Shown: positions 23,957 to 33,027, counted from the stretch's first letter. The stretch: DNA of 64,000 bases from Aldehydirespirator sp965116965 (GCA_965116965.1 OZ220743.1:62001-126000); one strand, 5' to 3'. A program made the numbers and translations. The notes: generated by a model not told the origin, from the sequence alone.

Positions 23957-24799
23957 ATGAAGGCTTCACTAACGGGAGCGGCTCTAGCGAACCGGGTTCG
24001 CATGTCTCGACCGACAAACTGCAAGTTGTTCTTCGTTGTCGAGGGAAACACCGACATACAGTCACTAGAAGGGTGCATTGACAGAACCGAGTGTGAAATG
24101 ATCAGTGGCTATGGCAAGCGAGCAGTGTTGGACGCGATGACGATGCTTTCTCAAGAGGATCCGGATGGTACCATAGCATTAATTGATCGAGATTTTGGAC
24201 ATTGGCTGGAGGAGGAAGTGCCAGCTAACGTCTTCACTACCATGCTGTATGATCGTGAAGCGGATTTTCTTCTCATCATGGCTCTACTAGAAAACTATGT
24301 TCGGGGATCTAGAGCCATCGATAAGTCTACAGAGCTATTGAAGAGAAGTGACGTTGATACTATAGATGAAATCATTCTGAAGGTTGCTGCGGCTCTTGGA
24401 CGACTGAGGTGGATATCAGTGAAGCAAAGTATCAAACTCAAGATCGTACGAGTTCCCGTTCACGAGGTCATTGATGGTACCGGTAATATCGACACACAGA
24501 AGCTGATTGAATTGGCAATTAGAAAAACGGAGGACTGTACTATAGAGGTGGCAGATCTACGGCAGATGTACGAATCCGAATCGATAGGAATTGATGACCG
24601 TGAGATCTGTAGTGGAAAGGATATTGTTCGGTCGATAGCAGGAACTTCGAAACTGTGGGCTAAGGCAACTCTTGGCTCTGCAGAGATCGATCGCTTTATT
24701 TCATCATCTATTAGATGCGAGTTGATCAGCGGTCTTCAGTGGTTCGACGACGTGCATGAATGGGCGTCAAGTCGGGGTCGCTATATATGGAACTGCTAA
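23957..24799 (+). CDS. ariB: DUF4435 (TOPRIM-like) protein, AriB-like effector of a PARIS-type system
   Basis: 280 residues; the ATG follows the ATPase stop directly (TAGATG). TOPRIM-type acidic motifs are seen: FFVVEGNTDIQSLEG (Glu, about residue 28) and the IALIDRDFGHW strand (Asp-x-Asp, about 75-82), then YDREADFLLIMALL. DUF4435 proteins paired with an AAA ATPase are the AriB nucleases of PARIS, released to cleave tRNA when phage anti-restriction proteins appear; that mechanism is family knowledge. An internal ATG at 24002 is an alternative start. Composition is AT-rich like its partner. Confidence 0.75.
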   Translation: MKASLTGAALANRVRMSRPTNCKLFFVVEGNTDIQSLEGCIDRTECEMISGYGKRAVLDAMTMLSQEDPDGTIALIDRDFGHWLEEEVPANVFTTMLYDREADFLLIMALLENYVRGSRAIDKSTELLKRSDVDTIDEIILKVAAALGRLRWISVKQSIKLKIVRVPVHEVIDGTGNIDTQKLIELAIRKTEDCTIEVADLRQMYESESIGIDDREICSGKDIVRSIAGTSKLWAKATLGSAEIDRFISSSIRCELISGLQWFDDVHEWASSRGRYIWNC

Positions 24800-24906
24800 C
24801 GTTGACTTGTCCAGGGCTGTCACGCCTACTTCCGATTGCTGTCGCTTGGCTATCGCGCTAAGGGAATCGAGGGCCGAGACTGGAGTTCATCAGAGAAGGT
24901 GTCGCA
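24800..24906. other. Right junction of the PARIS-like island
   Basis: About 100 bases where composition shifts back to high GC. No gene. It leads into the duplicated beta-propeller tail at 24907-24958. Confidence 0.4.
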
Positions 24907-24958
24907 CTGCCCGTGGTCGGCACCGAGGGCGCCTATACCTACGACATCCTCTAGCCGG
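24907..24958 (+). repeat. Right copy of the imperfect 52-bp direct repeat
   Basis: In frame it reads LPVVGTEGAYTYDIL then TAG, versus LIVVGTKGGYIHAIR then TAG at the end of the beta-propeller gene. It ends one base before the convergent CoxL-type gene's stop. Confidence 0.6.
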
Positions 24959-27238
24959 CTACGGCTTCAAGCGGGCATGTCGCAGGGCGTGCCAGATTCT
25001 CTGGGGGGTGGCGGGCATGTCTATGTGGTCGATGCCTAGGTGGGCGACCGCGTCGTGGACGGCGTTGAGGACGGCCGGGCCGGCGCCGACGGTGCCGGAC
25101 TCGCCGATGCCCTTGGCGCCTAGCGGGTTCAGCGGGGTAGGTGTCTCCATGGGGATCAGGTCGAAGCTGGGCAGGTCGGGGGCTGAGATCGCCGGGTAGT
25201 CGACGAGGTTGGTGGCCATCGGGTTGCCGTCGCCGTCGTAGACCACCTCCTCGAGCAGGACCTGGGCTGCGCCCTGGGCGATGCCGCCTTGGACCTGGCC
25301 TTCGGCGATGAGGGGGTTGATGAGCGTGCCGGCGTCGTCGCAGGCGATCAGGCGTCGAAGCGTTGTCTCGCCGGTGGCCGAGTCGATCTCGACCACGGCC
25401 ACGTGGCAGCCGAAGGCGTAGGTGTTGTCGGGTTGCTCGAAGTCCGAGACGGCGGCCAGCGGAGCGTCGCCGGCCTCGGCTGACTGGGCGGCGATGTCGG
25501 CCCAAGCGACGCGGGGCTGCGGCGATCCGACCACCTGGAACGTCCCCGTGGCCGTGTCGAGTACCACGTCGGCCTCGGATGCTTCCAGCCGGTCGGCGGC
25601 CCGGTTTCGGGCCAGTTCCACGAGATGCCGGGCCGCAGTCAACACGGCCGAGCCGGCCAACTGGGCGGAGCGGGAGGCGGCCGTCAGCCCGCTGGAGGCG
25701 ATCTCGCCGGTATCGCCCGAAATGACCTTGATGCTGTCGAGCGGAATACCGGTGACCTCGGCCGCGATCATGGCCCAGCAAGTGGCGTGGCCCTGCCCGA
25801 ACGCGGTGGCCCCGCTGCGCACCACCAGCGACCCGTCGGCGGCGAGCTCGATCTCGCCCAGCTCGCTGGGGCCCATTGATGTGCTTTCCACGAATGAGGC
25901 GATGCCGATGCCGAGCAGCATCGGGTCGCTGCCGGCCCGGCGAGACGCCTGCTCGGCTCGCAGCTCGTCGTACCGGGCCGCAGTCAGCGCCCGGTCGAGG
26001 GCCTCGCCGAAGTCGCCGGTGTCGTAGGTGCTGCCCGCAGGGTTGGTGTACGGGAAGCGCTCGGGCGCCACGAAGTTGAGGCGGCGCACCTCGGCGGGGT
26101 CTATGCCGATCGCAGCGGAGTACAGGTCCACGGCCCGCTCGATGGCGTAGACGGCCTCGGGCCGGCCCGCGCCCCGGTAGGCGGTGACCGGGGCCGTGTT
26201 GGTGACAAGGCTTTGCCCGCCGACCGAGGCGTTGACGATGTGGTAACAGCCGGTGAACACCTTGCGGGTGTAGGTCGGCAGGAAGGCGCCGATCATCGGG
26301 TAGGCGCCCGCGTCCTGTACGACTTCAAGCTCGTAGTGGGTGATGCGGCCACTACGGGTGCCGCCTAGGCGGAGACGCTGGTTCTGGGCTCGGCCGTGCA
26401 CGTGGGAGGTGAGGTTCTCGGCCCGTGACTCGGTCCACACCACGGGTCGGCCGACCGCTCGGGCCAGTCCGGCCACGACGAGTTCCTCGGGTGAGGGGGT
26501 GCCCTTGGCGCCGAAGCCGCCGCCCACGTCCGGGGTCACCACTCGGACCGCGGCCTTGTCGAGCCCGTACAGGGAAGCCAGAGCGTCGCGCACCCGGTGC
26601 GGGGCCTGGGTGGATGCGTAGAACGTCAGCCGGGCGCCGTCAGCGGACCACTCGGCCGCCGCCGACCGGGGCTCCAGCGGCACGGCCGCCAGCCGCTGGT
26701 TCACCAGCGACGCCTCCACCGTGACCTCGCAGTCCGAGAAGTCCACCGGGGCCTCGGCGTTGCCGGCTGCAGGCATGTCGAAAGCGACGTTGGTGCCCGC
26801 GCTGCGATGGACCCGCCTGTCGCCGGTCGCGGCGTCAGGCAGCGTCACTACAGCAGGCTGAGGCGCGATGTCGACAAAGACGTGCTCGGCCGCGTCGGCC
26901 GCCTCTGCGGCCGTCTCGGCCACCACCGCGGCCACCGGCTCGCCGACGAAGCGGACGGTGTCGCGGGCCAGCACCGGGCGGGTCATCCGCTGGTTCATCA
27001 CCGGGATCGGGTTGAGGTCGGGCAGGTCCAGGTCGGCCGCCGTGAATACCCCGAGCACTCCGGGCTGCCTGCTGGCCTCGGCCGTGTCCACGCCGATCAG
27101 GCGCCCGCTGGCGACGGTAGAGCGCACGAAGCAGGCGTAGGCCAGGCCGTCGAGACGCAGGTCGGCCACGTAGCGGGCCCCTTCGGTGAGCATCCGGGGG
27201 TCCTCGGTGCGCAGCACCCGGTTGCCGAGCACGCTCAC
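24959..27238 (-). CDS. Molybdenum hydroxylase large subunit, form II CoxL-like
   Basis: 759 residues from the GTG at 27238. Xanthine dehydrogenase/CO dehydrogenase family molybdopterin subunit. It carries the form II CoxL signature AYRGAGR, the DVGGGFGAKG and TGQGH-like (AFGQGHATCW) cofactor loops, QAPHRVRDALA, and the catalytic Glu in AKGIGESGTVGAG. Form II enzymes are mostly not CO oxidisers and their substrates are largely unknown. The FAD (CoxM) and 2Fe-2S (CoxS) subunit genes expected next to it are absent here, so they must be elsewhere or the gene is an orphan. Confidence 0.88.
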   Translation of the reverse strand: MSVLGNRVLRTEDPRMLTEGARYVADLRLDGLAYACFVRSTVASGRLIGVDTAEASRQPGVLGVFTAADLDLPDLNPIPVMNQRMTRPVLARDTVRFVGEPVAAVVAETAAEAADAAEHVFVDIAPQPAVVTLPDAATGDRRVHRSAGTNVAFDMPAAGNAEAPVDFSDCEVTVEASLVNQRLAAVPLEPRSAAAEWSADGARLTFYASTQAPHRVRDALASLYGLDKAAVRVVTPDVGGGFGAKGTPSPEELVVAGLARAVGRPVVWTESRAENLTSHVHGRAQNQRLRLGGTRSGRITHYELEVVQDAGAYPMIGAFLPTYTRKVFTGCYHIVNASVGGQSLVTNTAPVTAYRGAGRPEAVYAIERAVDLYSAAIGIDPAEVRRLNFVAPERFPYTNPAGSTYDTGDFGEALDRALTAARYDELRAEQASRRAGSDPMLLGIGIASFVESTSMGPSELGEIELAADGSLVVRSGATAFGQGHATCWAMIAAEVTGIPLDSIKVISGDTGEIASSGLTAASRSAQLAGSAVLTAARHLVELARNRAADRLEASEADVVLDTATGTFQVVGSPQPRVAWADIAAQSAEAGDAPLAAVSDFEQPDNTYAFGCHVAVVEIDSATGETTLRRLIACDDAGTLINPLIAEGQVQGGIAQGAAQVLLEEVVYDGDGNPMATNLVDYPAISAPDLPSFDLIPMETPTPLNPLGAKGIGESGTVGAGPAVLNAVHDAVAHLGIDHIDMPATPQRIWHALRHARLKP

Positions 27239-27314
27239 GACACCGCCCCCGTCCCCACTCCTGCCCGAAATTGGCGACGAAATGGCCCCTGGAGGGCCGC
27301 GGACAGCACCAATA

Positions 27315-28694
27315 TCACTCGCTGCCAGCCGCTCGGTGCCAGATCGGGCCGGCCGGGGTGTCCTCCACCACCACACCGAGCGCCGACAACTCATCGCGAA
27401 GCGCGTCGGCCGTGGCCCAGTCCTTGGCCTCGCGAGCTGCCTGGCGTCGGGCCACCAACTCCTCGATGCCGACGTCGCCCGCCTCGGCCCCCTCAACGGC
27501 CATACCCAGCGCGCCAGCCAGATTGATCACCGTCGCCGTCAGGGCTTGGGCGTCCTCGGTGCCAGCGTCCAGTGCTGCATTCGCTCGGCGCAGGGTCTCG
27601 AAGATCACAGCCACTGCCTGGGGGGTGCCGAGGTCGTCGTCCATAGCCAACCGGAACGCATCGACCGCCGGCACGTCTCGGAGGTCATCGCTCTCCGGCC
27701 CCGTGGCCGCCGCCCGGCGGGCTAGGGCGTCGAGCCGCTGGCATGCGGCCCGGGCTGAGGCCATCAGGTCGGCGTTGACCTCCATGGTCTTGCGGTAGTG
27801 GGTCTGCAGCACCAGCAGGCGGAAGGCCCGGCCGTTGTCCGGGTGCTCGTCGAGCATCTCGACCACGGTGCGGTAGTTGCCCAGCGACTTCGACATCTTG
27901 GTGCCCTCGATGTTGAGCATGGCGTTGTGCACCCAGTGGCGGGCGAAACCCCGGCCCACCGCCAGCGCCTCGGCTCGCTCGTTGGTGTGGTGCGGGAACA
28001 CGAGGTCGTTGCCGCCGCCGTGGATGTCGAAGTCGTCACCGAGGATGCCGAGGCTCATGGCCACGCACTCGATGTGCCAGCCCGGCCGGCCCGGCCCCCA
28101 CGGCGACGGCCACGACGGCTCGTCGGGTTTGGCCGCCTTCCATAGCGCGAAGTCGAGGGGATCCTCCTTGGCCTCGTCCACCTCGACCCTGGCCCCGGCC
28201 GAGGCCCGCAGGTCGTCGAGGTCGCGGTGCACGAGGTCGCCGTACCCGGGCACGTCCCGCACTCTCAGGTAGACGCCCGTGGGAGTGGTGTAGGCCGCCC
28301 CGGCGTCCATGATCTGGGCGACGAAGTCGACCATCTCGGCAACCCATTCGGTGGCTCGGGGCCGGTCGTGGGGATCGAGCACGCCGAGCCTCGCCATCGC
28401 ATCGACATAGACGGCCTCCCACTCGACGGCCACCTCGCTCTCGGTGCTGCCCTCGTCGCGGGCCCGGTTGATGATGTTGTCGTCGATGTCGGTGATGTTG
28501 GCCACGTGGCGCACGTCGAGGCCCCGCCATTCCAGGTAGCGGCGCAGCACGTCGTAGGTGAGGGCCGAACGGGCGTGACCGAGGTGGGGGTGGTCGTAGA
28601 CGGTGGGCCCGCAGGCGTACAGCGCCACCCGGCCCTCCTCGCGAAGCGTCAGGGGACGGACCTCGCCCGTGAGGGTGTCGTACAGCGAGATCAC
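27315..28694 (-). CDS. cysS: Cysteinyl-tRNA synthetase
   Basis: 459 residues from the GTG at 28694, which overlaps the mshC stop (GTGA). Class I synthetase charging tRNA-Cys. Signatures: CGPTVYDHPHLGHARS (HIGH region, with the zinc-binding Cys), NITDIDDNIINRA, GWHIECVAMS, FPHHTNERAE (zinc His residues) and the KMSKSLGN loop. The C-terminal anticodon-binding helices are complete (ARRQAAREAKDWATADALRDEL). Translation is coupled to the paralogous mshC. Confidence 0.95.
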   Translation of the reverse strand: MISLYDTLTGEVRPLTLREEGRVALYACGPTVYDHPHLGHARSALTYDVLRRYLEWRGLDVRHVANITDIDDNIINRARDEGSTESEVAVEWEAVYVDAMARLGVLDPHDRPRATEWVAEMVDFVAQIMDAGAAYTTPTGVYLRVRDVPGYGDLVHRDLDDLRASAGARVEVDEAKEDPLDFALWKAAKPDEPSWPSPWGPGRPGWHIECVAMSLGILGDDFDIHGGGNDLVFPHHTNERAEALAVGRGFARHWVHNAMLNIEGTKMSKSLGNYRTVVEMLDEHPDNGRAFRLLVLQTHYRKTMEVNADLMASARAACQRLDALARRAAATGPESDDLRDVPAVDAFRLAMDDDLGTPQAVAVIFETLRRANAALDAGTEDAQALTATVINLAGALGMAVEGAEAGDVGIEELVARRQAAREAKDWATADALRDELSALGVVVEDTPAGPIWHRAAGSE

Positions 28695-29899
28695 TGCGGG
28701 TCGGGCGACGGCGGATCTGGCTCCAGGGAGATCCCGCACAGTGCGCACAGCTCGGCCAGCAGGCCCGGTGCGGAGTCGTCGAGGCGGCCTGCGAGAACGG
28801 CGTCGGCCATCTCGGACAGCACGGCGCGGGCCCGGGGCGCATCGAGGTCGTCGTCGAGCGCGTCACGCAGCCGCTGCCCGAACGGGGCGGGATCGGCGCC
28901 TCCGGCGGGGCCCTTCCGCCGCACGGCTTCGTTGAGGGAGTCGAGAAGGACCTCGGACTCATCGACGTCGCCGTCGTGCCATTCCCAGTCGTGGCGGTAG
29001 TGGTGGGCCATCAGGGCGAGGCGCACCGCGGCCGGGTCGCTCTCTTTGCAGAGGTCGCTGACGAACACGAGGTTGCCCAGCGACTTCGACATCTTGGTGC
29101 CCTCGTAGGCGACCATCCCGCAGTGCATCCAGTGCTTCACGAACTGCCGGTTGGCGGCGGCCTCGCTCTGGGCCAGCTCGCACTCGTGGTGGGGGAAGAT
29201 CAGGTCGCTGCCCCCGCCGTGCAGGTCGATGCCGGCGCCGAGCAGGCCCATCGACATGGCGCTGCACTCGATGTGCCAGCCGGGACGGCCCGGCCCGAAC
29301 GGCGAGTCCCACGCCGGCTCGTCGGGTGCCGACGGCTGCCACAGCACGAAGTCGAGCGGGTTGCGCTGGCGGGGGTCGTCGGGGGTGCCTCCCCGCTCGG
29401 CGGCCAGGGTCCGCATGGCGGCGGTGTCGTAGCCGCCGAGGCGGCCGTAGGCGGGCCAGGTGGAGACGTCGAACCAGGTGGTGCCCTCGACGGTGTAGGC
29501 GTGGCCCCCGGACACGAGGACCTCGATGAGGGCGATCATCTCGGCCACCCATTCGGTGGCCTTGGGCTCGGCGGCGGGGGGTCGGGTGTTGAGGGCCTCC
29601 ATGTCGCTGTGGAACCGGGCCGTCTCGGCTGCGGCCAGCTCCAGGAAGTCGACGCCGAGCTCGCGGGCCTTGGGCAGGATCGAGTCGTCGACGTCGGTGA
29701 TGTTGCGAACCAGCCGCACCTGGTGGCCGAGGTCCTCTAGGCGGCGGATCAGCAGGTCGTAGGCGAGGTAGGTGTTGGCGTGCCCGAGGTGGGTGCTGTC
29801 GTACGGGGTGATGCCGCACACGTAGATCCGCACCTCTTCGGGAGGCGCGGGCGGCTCGAAGGGCACCACAGAACGGCGTGCGGTGTCGTACAAACGCAC
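28691..29899 (-). CDS. mshC: Mycothiol ligase MshC (Cys:GlcN-Ins ligase)
   Basis: 402 residues. MshC uses ATP to join L-cysteine to glucosaminyl-inositol in mycothiol synthesis and is a CysS paralogue restricted to Actinomycetota. Distinguishing features seen: CGITPYDSTHLGHANTYLA at the HIGH region (the synthetase next door reads CGPTVYDHPHLGHA), GWHIECSAMS, FPHHECELAQSEA, KMSKSLGNLVFVSDL, and the short length without the CysS anticodon-binding tail. ATG start. It is upstream of cysS in one operon. Confidence 0.92.
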   Translation of the reverse strand: MRLYDTARRSVVPFEPPAPPEEVRIYVCGITPYDSTHLGHANTYLAYDLLIRRLEDLGHQVRLVRNITDVDDSILPKARELGVDFLELAAAETARFHSDMEALNTRPPAAEPKATEWVAEMIALIEVLVSGGHAYTVEGTTWFDVSTWPAYGRLGGYDTAAMRTLAAERGGTPDDPRQRNPLDFVLWQPSAPDEPAWDSPFGPGRPGWHIECSAMSMGLLGAGIDLHGGGSDLIFPHHECELAQSEAAANRQFVKHWMHCGMVAYEGTKMSKSLGNLVFVSDLCKESDPAAVRLALMAHHYRHDWEWHDGDVDESEVLLDSLNEAVRRKGPAGGADPAPFGQRLRDALDDDLDAPRARAVLSEMADAVLAGRLDDSAPGLLAELCALCGISLEPDPPSPDPQ

Positions 29900-29964
29900 G
29901 AGCCGAGGCTACCGCTGCCCCTCCAACAGCCCTAGCAGCGGGCATCCGGGCGGCTCGGGGTCGG

Positions 29965-31164
29965 TCAGAGGATGGGGCGGCCGACGGTTAGGGGTTCGGG
30001 GTGGTCGACTATGCAGCGGGTGCCGCTGTAGATGGTGGGCATGCACCGGTTGCAGTGGATGCAGTTGCTCTCGGTGGCGGTGCCGGCCTGCCACTGGTTC
30101 ACAAGGTCGGGCTGGCGCAGCAGGGCCCGGGCCATGGCCACGAAGGCGAATCCCTCGTCGAGGGCGGACTGCACGGTGTCGAGCCGGTTGATGCCGCCGA
30201 GCAGGATCAGCGGCATGTCGAGGGCTTCGAGGAACTTCCGGGCCTTGGGCAGGAAGTAGGCCTCCTCGAACGGGTAGTCGGGCATGAGCTTCTCTCCGGC
30301 CAGCTTGAAGCCGAGCCGGACATGGGGCGGCAGGGTGGCTGCGAACTCGTCGCGGGGGGCGTCGCCCCGGAACAGGTACATGGGGTTGGCGAAGGAGCTG
30401 CCCCCGGTGAGCTCGAGGGCGTCGAGCGCGCCGTCGGCCTGCAGCATGTGGGCGAATTCGAGGCTCTCGTCGTCCTTGAGGCCGCCGGGGACGCCGTCGT
30501 TCATGTTGACCTTGGCTGTGACGGCCAGCTTGTCGCTGACCGCGGCCCGCACCGCCTGCACGGCCTGGCGACCGAATCGGGCCCGGTTGTCGAGGGAGCC
30601 GCCCCAGGAGTCGGTGCGCTTGTTGAGGTTGGGGCTGAGGAAGGCGCTGAGCAGGTAGTTGTGGCCGAGGTGGATCTCGATGGCGTCGAAGCCGCTGTCG
30701 GCGGCCAGGCGGGCGGCTCGGGCGTAGTCGTTGGTGATGCGGGCGATGTCGGCGTCGGTGGCGGAGCGGATGACCCGCATGGCCAGAGGGTTGAACCGCT
30801 TGCTGGGGGCGATCGATGCCGCCTTGTTGGAGCGGGAGTTGGCCACGGGGCCGGCGTGTCCGATCTGGGCGGCGGCGGCCGCGCCCTCGGCGTGGATGGC
30901 GTCGGTGAGCCGGCGAAGACCGGGCACGGCCTCAGGTCGCAGCCAGATGCACTCGGCGTGGGTGCGCCCCTCGGGGGCCACGGCCAGGTATGCGACGGTG
31001 GACATGCCGGCCCCGCCCGCGGCAACCGCGCGGTGGTACTCGATCAGCTCGGGCGTGACCAGCGCCTCGGGCATCACACCCTCGAAGGTGGCCGCCTTGA
31101 TGATCCGGTTGCGCAGGGCGACCGGCCCCAGCCGGGTCGGCGCGAACGGGTCTAGGGAAGGCAT
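29965..31164 (-). CDS. NADH:flavin oxidoreductase, old-yellow-enzyme family
   Basis: 399 residues from the ATG at 31164. FMN-dependent TIM-barrel ene-reductase type. Family blocks: FAPTRLGPVALRNRIIKAAT at the start, AAAQIGHAGPVA, the active-site pair in EIHLGHNYLLSAFLSPNLNKRTD (N-terminal half of the usual H-A-H-YL-QFLSP block), GGSLDNRARF, and the phosphate-binding LILLGGIN / FVAMARALLRQPDLV. A C-terminal CIHCNRCMPTIYSGTRC cluster resembles the 2,4-dienoyl-CoA reductase iron-sulfur site but without the rest of that enzyme. Substrate unknown; a dienoyl or enone reduction is likely. Confidence 0.85.
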   Translation of the reverse strand: MPSLDPFAPTRLGPVALRNRIIKAATFEGVMPEALVTPELIEYHRAVAAGGAGMSTVAYLAVAPEGRTHAECIWLRPEAVPGLRRLTDAIHAEGAAAAAQIGHAGPVANSRSNKAASIAPSKRFNPLAMRVIRSATDADIARITNDYARAARLAADSGFDAIEIHLGHNYLLSAFLSPNLNKRTDSWGGSLDNRARFGRQAVQAVRAAVSDKLAVTAKVNMNDGVPGGLKDDESLEFAHMLQADGALDALELTGGSSFANPMYLFRGDAPRDEFAATLPPHVRLGFKLAGEKLMPDYPFEEAYFLPKARKFLEALDMPLILLGGINRLDTVQSALDEGFAFVAMARALLRQPDLVNQWQAGTATESNCIHCNRCMPTIYSGTRCIVDHPEPLTVGRPIL

Positions 31165-31221
31165 GGCCGGGACCCGGCCCTTTCCGGACGGCAAGTGATC
31201 ATGCCTGCAAGATAGGGCGCG

Positions 31222-31357
31222 AGCGGTGCGGTCCGTTCCCGCGGCCAGCCTGCCCCACACGGGCACGATCAGAGCCCACGGACGAACCCGCCCCACACCG
31301 GCACGATCGGTTCCCGCGGAGCAGCCGTCCCGACAGCGGTACGATCCGCGCCCGTGG
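31222..31357 (+). repeat. Four-copy 23-bp repeat at ~38-bp spacing; last copy holds the cobC-like start codon
   Basis: Copies at 31222-31244, 31259-31281, 31297-31319 and 31335-31357 share the pattern GG(C/T)(A/G)CGATC-n5-CCC(G/A)(C/T)GG. In the last copy TACGAT (31340-31345) could be a -10 element and the GTG at 31354 is the start codon, so the unit looks like a duplicated promoter and start region. Confidence 0.7.
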
Positions 31358-32349
31358 ACCCGGCCTCCGTGCGATTGTCCCAGGATCCCTCAGGATCGCT
31401 GGACCTGGTCTCGGGATCGCAGGGTTTGGACTCGGCCGCCCCGGCCGGGGTTCGCGCCGTTCCTGCGCCGGGGTCGCACGGCGGGGACGGGCCGAGAGTG
31501 GCCGAGGCTCTGGGTGTCGATCCCGAGTCGATTCTCGATCTGTCGCAGAACCTGAATCCCTTCGCGCCGGATGTGGAAGCAGTCGCGGCCCGCCGGCTCG
31601 ATTCTCTGCGGCGCTACCCCGACCCATCGGCGGCTGCCCGCCGCCTGGCCGAGGCGATGGCGGTGGAGCCCGAGCGCCTGGTGCTGACCAACGGCGGAGC
31701 GGCAGCGGTGGCGGCCGTGGCCAGCGAGATCGGCGGTCGGGTGCGCTCCGAGCCGGAGTTCGGCCTGCACCCGAGGGGTGCGGACGGCCCGGTATGGCGC
31801 AGTGACCCCCACAATCCGAGCGGCGTGCTGGCCGCAGCCGGTGAGACGGCCGACATCTGGGACGAGGCCTTCTATCCCCTGGCCACTGGACGGTGGTCGG
31901 CTGGCCGACCCGGTGTGGTTGTCGGATCGCTGACCAAGGTGTTCGCCTGCCCCGGTCTGCGCCTCGGGTATGTGATCGCCGACGATGTGGAGCGCTTCGC
32001 TCGCCATGTGCCGGAGTGGGCGGTGGGTTCCCTGGGCCTGGCCGTGCTCGCGGAATTGCTGGAGTCTGCCGACCTGCCCCGATGGGCGCGGGAGGTCGCT
32101 TCGGCTCGCGCCGCGCTGGCGGACGTGTTCGCCCACCGGAGCTGGGATGTCGTCTCGGCCGACGCCCCGTGGGTGCTGGTGCGGGCTCCGGGTCTCCGCG
32201 AGCGGCTGGCCCCCGAGGGGATCGTCGTGCGCGACTGCGCCAGCTTCGGCATGCCCGGCCACGTCCGGGTGGCTGTACCCGACAGCCGGGGTCTGGACCG
32301 GCTGGCGCGGGCATTGGACCGCTTGAGCAACGGCGACTCCGGCTCTTGA
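31354..32349 (+). CDS. PLP-dependent aminotransferase, CobC-like (threonine-phosphate decarboxylase type)
   Basis: 331 residues; GTG start at 31354. Class I/II aminotransferase fold with the PLP lysine in GSLTKVFACPGLRLGY, the substrate loop LDLSQNLNPFAPD and TNGGAAAVAAVA. CobC/CobD-type members make (R)-1-amino-2-propanol phosphate for the lower arm of cobalamin. The start is atypically long (about 45 Ala/Gly-rich residues before the first family motif). Next genes are cbiZ and cobD, overlapping by TTGA, which supports the cobalamin role over histidinol-phosphate aminotransferase. Confidence 0.78.
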   Translation: MDPASVRLSQDPSGSLDLVSGSQGLDSAAPAGVRAVPAPGSHGGDGPRVAEALGVDPESILDLSQNLNPFAPDVEAVAARRLDSLRRYPDPSAAARRLAEAMAVEPERLVLTNGGAAAVAAVASEIGGRVRSEPEFGLHPRGADGPVWRSDPHNPSGVLAAAGETADIWDEAFYPLATGRWSAGRPGVVVGSLTKVFACPGLRLGYVIADDVERFARHVPEWAVGSLGLAVLAELLESADLPRWAREVASARAALADVFAHRSWDVVSADAPWVLVRAPGLRERLAPEGIVVRDCASFGMPGHVRVAVPDSRGLDRLARALDRLSNGDSGS

Positions 32350-32999
32350 GCATCCCGGTCGATCCGCATCTGGTTCCCGCGGCTCGCGAGCATCGTGGTG
32401 TGCTGGTGTGGCGGTGGGACACCGTGATGGCGGTGCTGTCGTCGGCACCGGTGGGCGGTGGCCTGGGCGAGACCGAGTGGGTGCTCAACGTTGGTGTGCC
32501 GTCTGACTACGACCGCACGGACCTGTCGGAGCATGCCCGCGAGGTCGCGGCGGGGCTCGGCATGGGTGGAGCGGGCATCGCCATGTTCACGGCGGTCGAC
32601 TTGGGCCGGCGGCGACGATGCGAGTTCGAGGGCGTGGCCGTGGACGCCACGGTCGGGATCAGCCATCCGACCTGGGCCGTCGACCCGTCCGTGGCGGGCA
32701 CGCTGGCCAGACCGGGCACGCCGGCCGGACCGGGCACGATCAACCTCGTGGTGCAGGTGCCGGTGGCACTCGATCCGGGCGCGGCGGTGAACGCGGCGGT
32801 CACGGCCACCGAGGCCAAGGTCCAGGCGTTGGCGGCCCGCGGCGTGCCGGGAACCGGTACCGCCACCGATGCGATCACCGTCGTGTGGCCCCGCGAGGGG
32901 CCGCCGGAGCGTTTCGCCGGTCCGAGGTCGCGGTGGGGCTCGAGGATCGCGCAGGCCGTGTACCGGGCTGTCTGGGCCGGGGCAGAACCGGGGGATTGA
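32346..32999 (+). CDS. cbiZ: Adenosylcobinamide amidohydrolase CbiZ
   Basis: 217 residues. CbiZ cleaves the amide of salvaged cobinamides to cobyric acid, letting the cell rebuild B12. Start is taken as the TTG at 32346, whose bases overlap the previous stop (TTGA). Family blocks: VLSSAPVGGGLGETEWVLNVGVP, GAGIAMFTAVDL, PGTINLVVQVPVAL and the end GTGTATDAITVVW. Its position between cobC-like and cobD genes makes the assignment firm. Confidence 0.85.
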   Translation: MSIPVDPHLVPAAREHRGVLVWRWDTVMAVLSSAPVGGGLGETEWVLNVGVPSDYDRTDLSEHAREVAAGLGMGGAGIAMFTAVDLGRRRRCEFEGVAVDATVGISHPTWAVDPSVAGTLARPGTPAGPGTINLVVQVPVALDPGAAVNAAVTATEAKVQALAARGVPGTGTATDAITVVWPREGPPERFAGPRSRWGSRIAQAVYRAVWAGAEPGD

Positions 33000-33027
33000 G
33001 CGTGTTGCCGGGTGCGCTCTCAGCGGT

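Noticed and set aside
31160..31353. Cobalamin riboswitch upstream of the cobC-like gene
   Set aside because: No B12-box-like block was recognised; the space is filled by the four-copy repeat.
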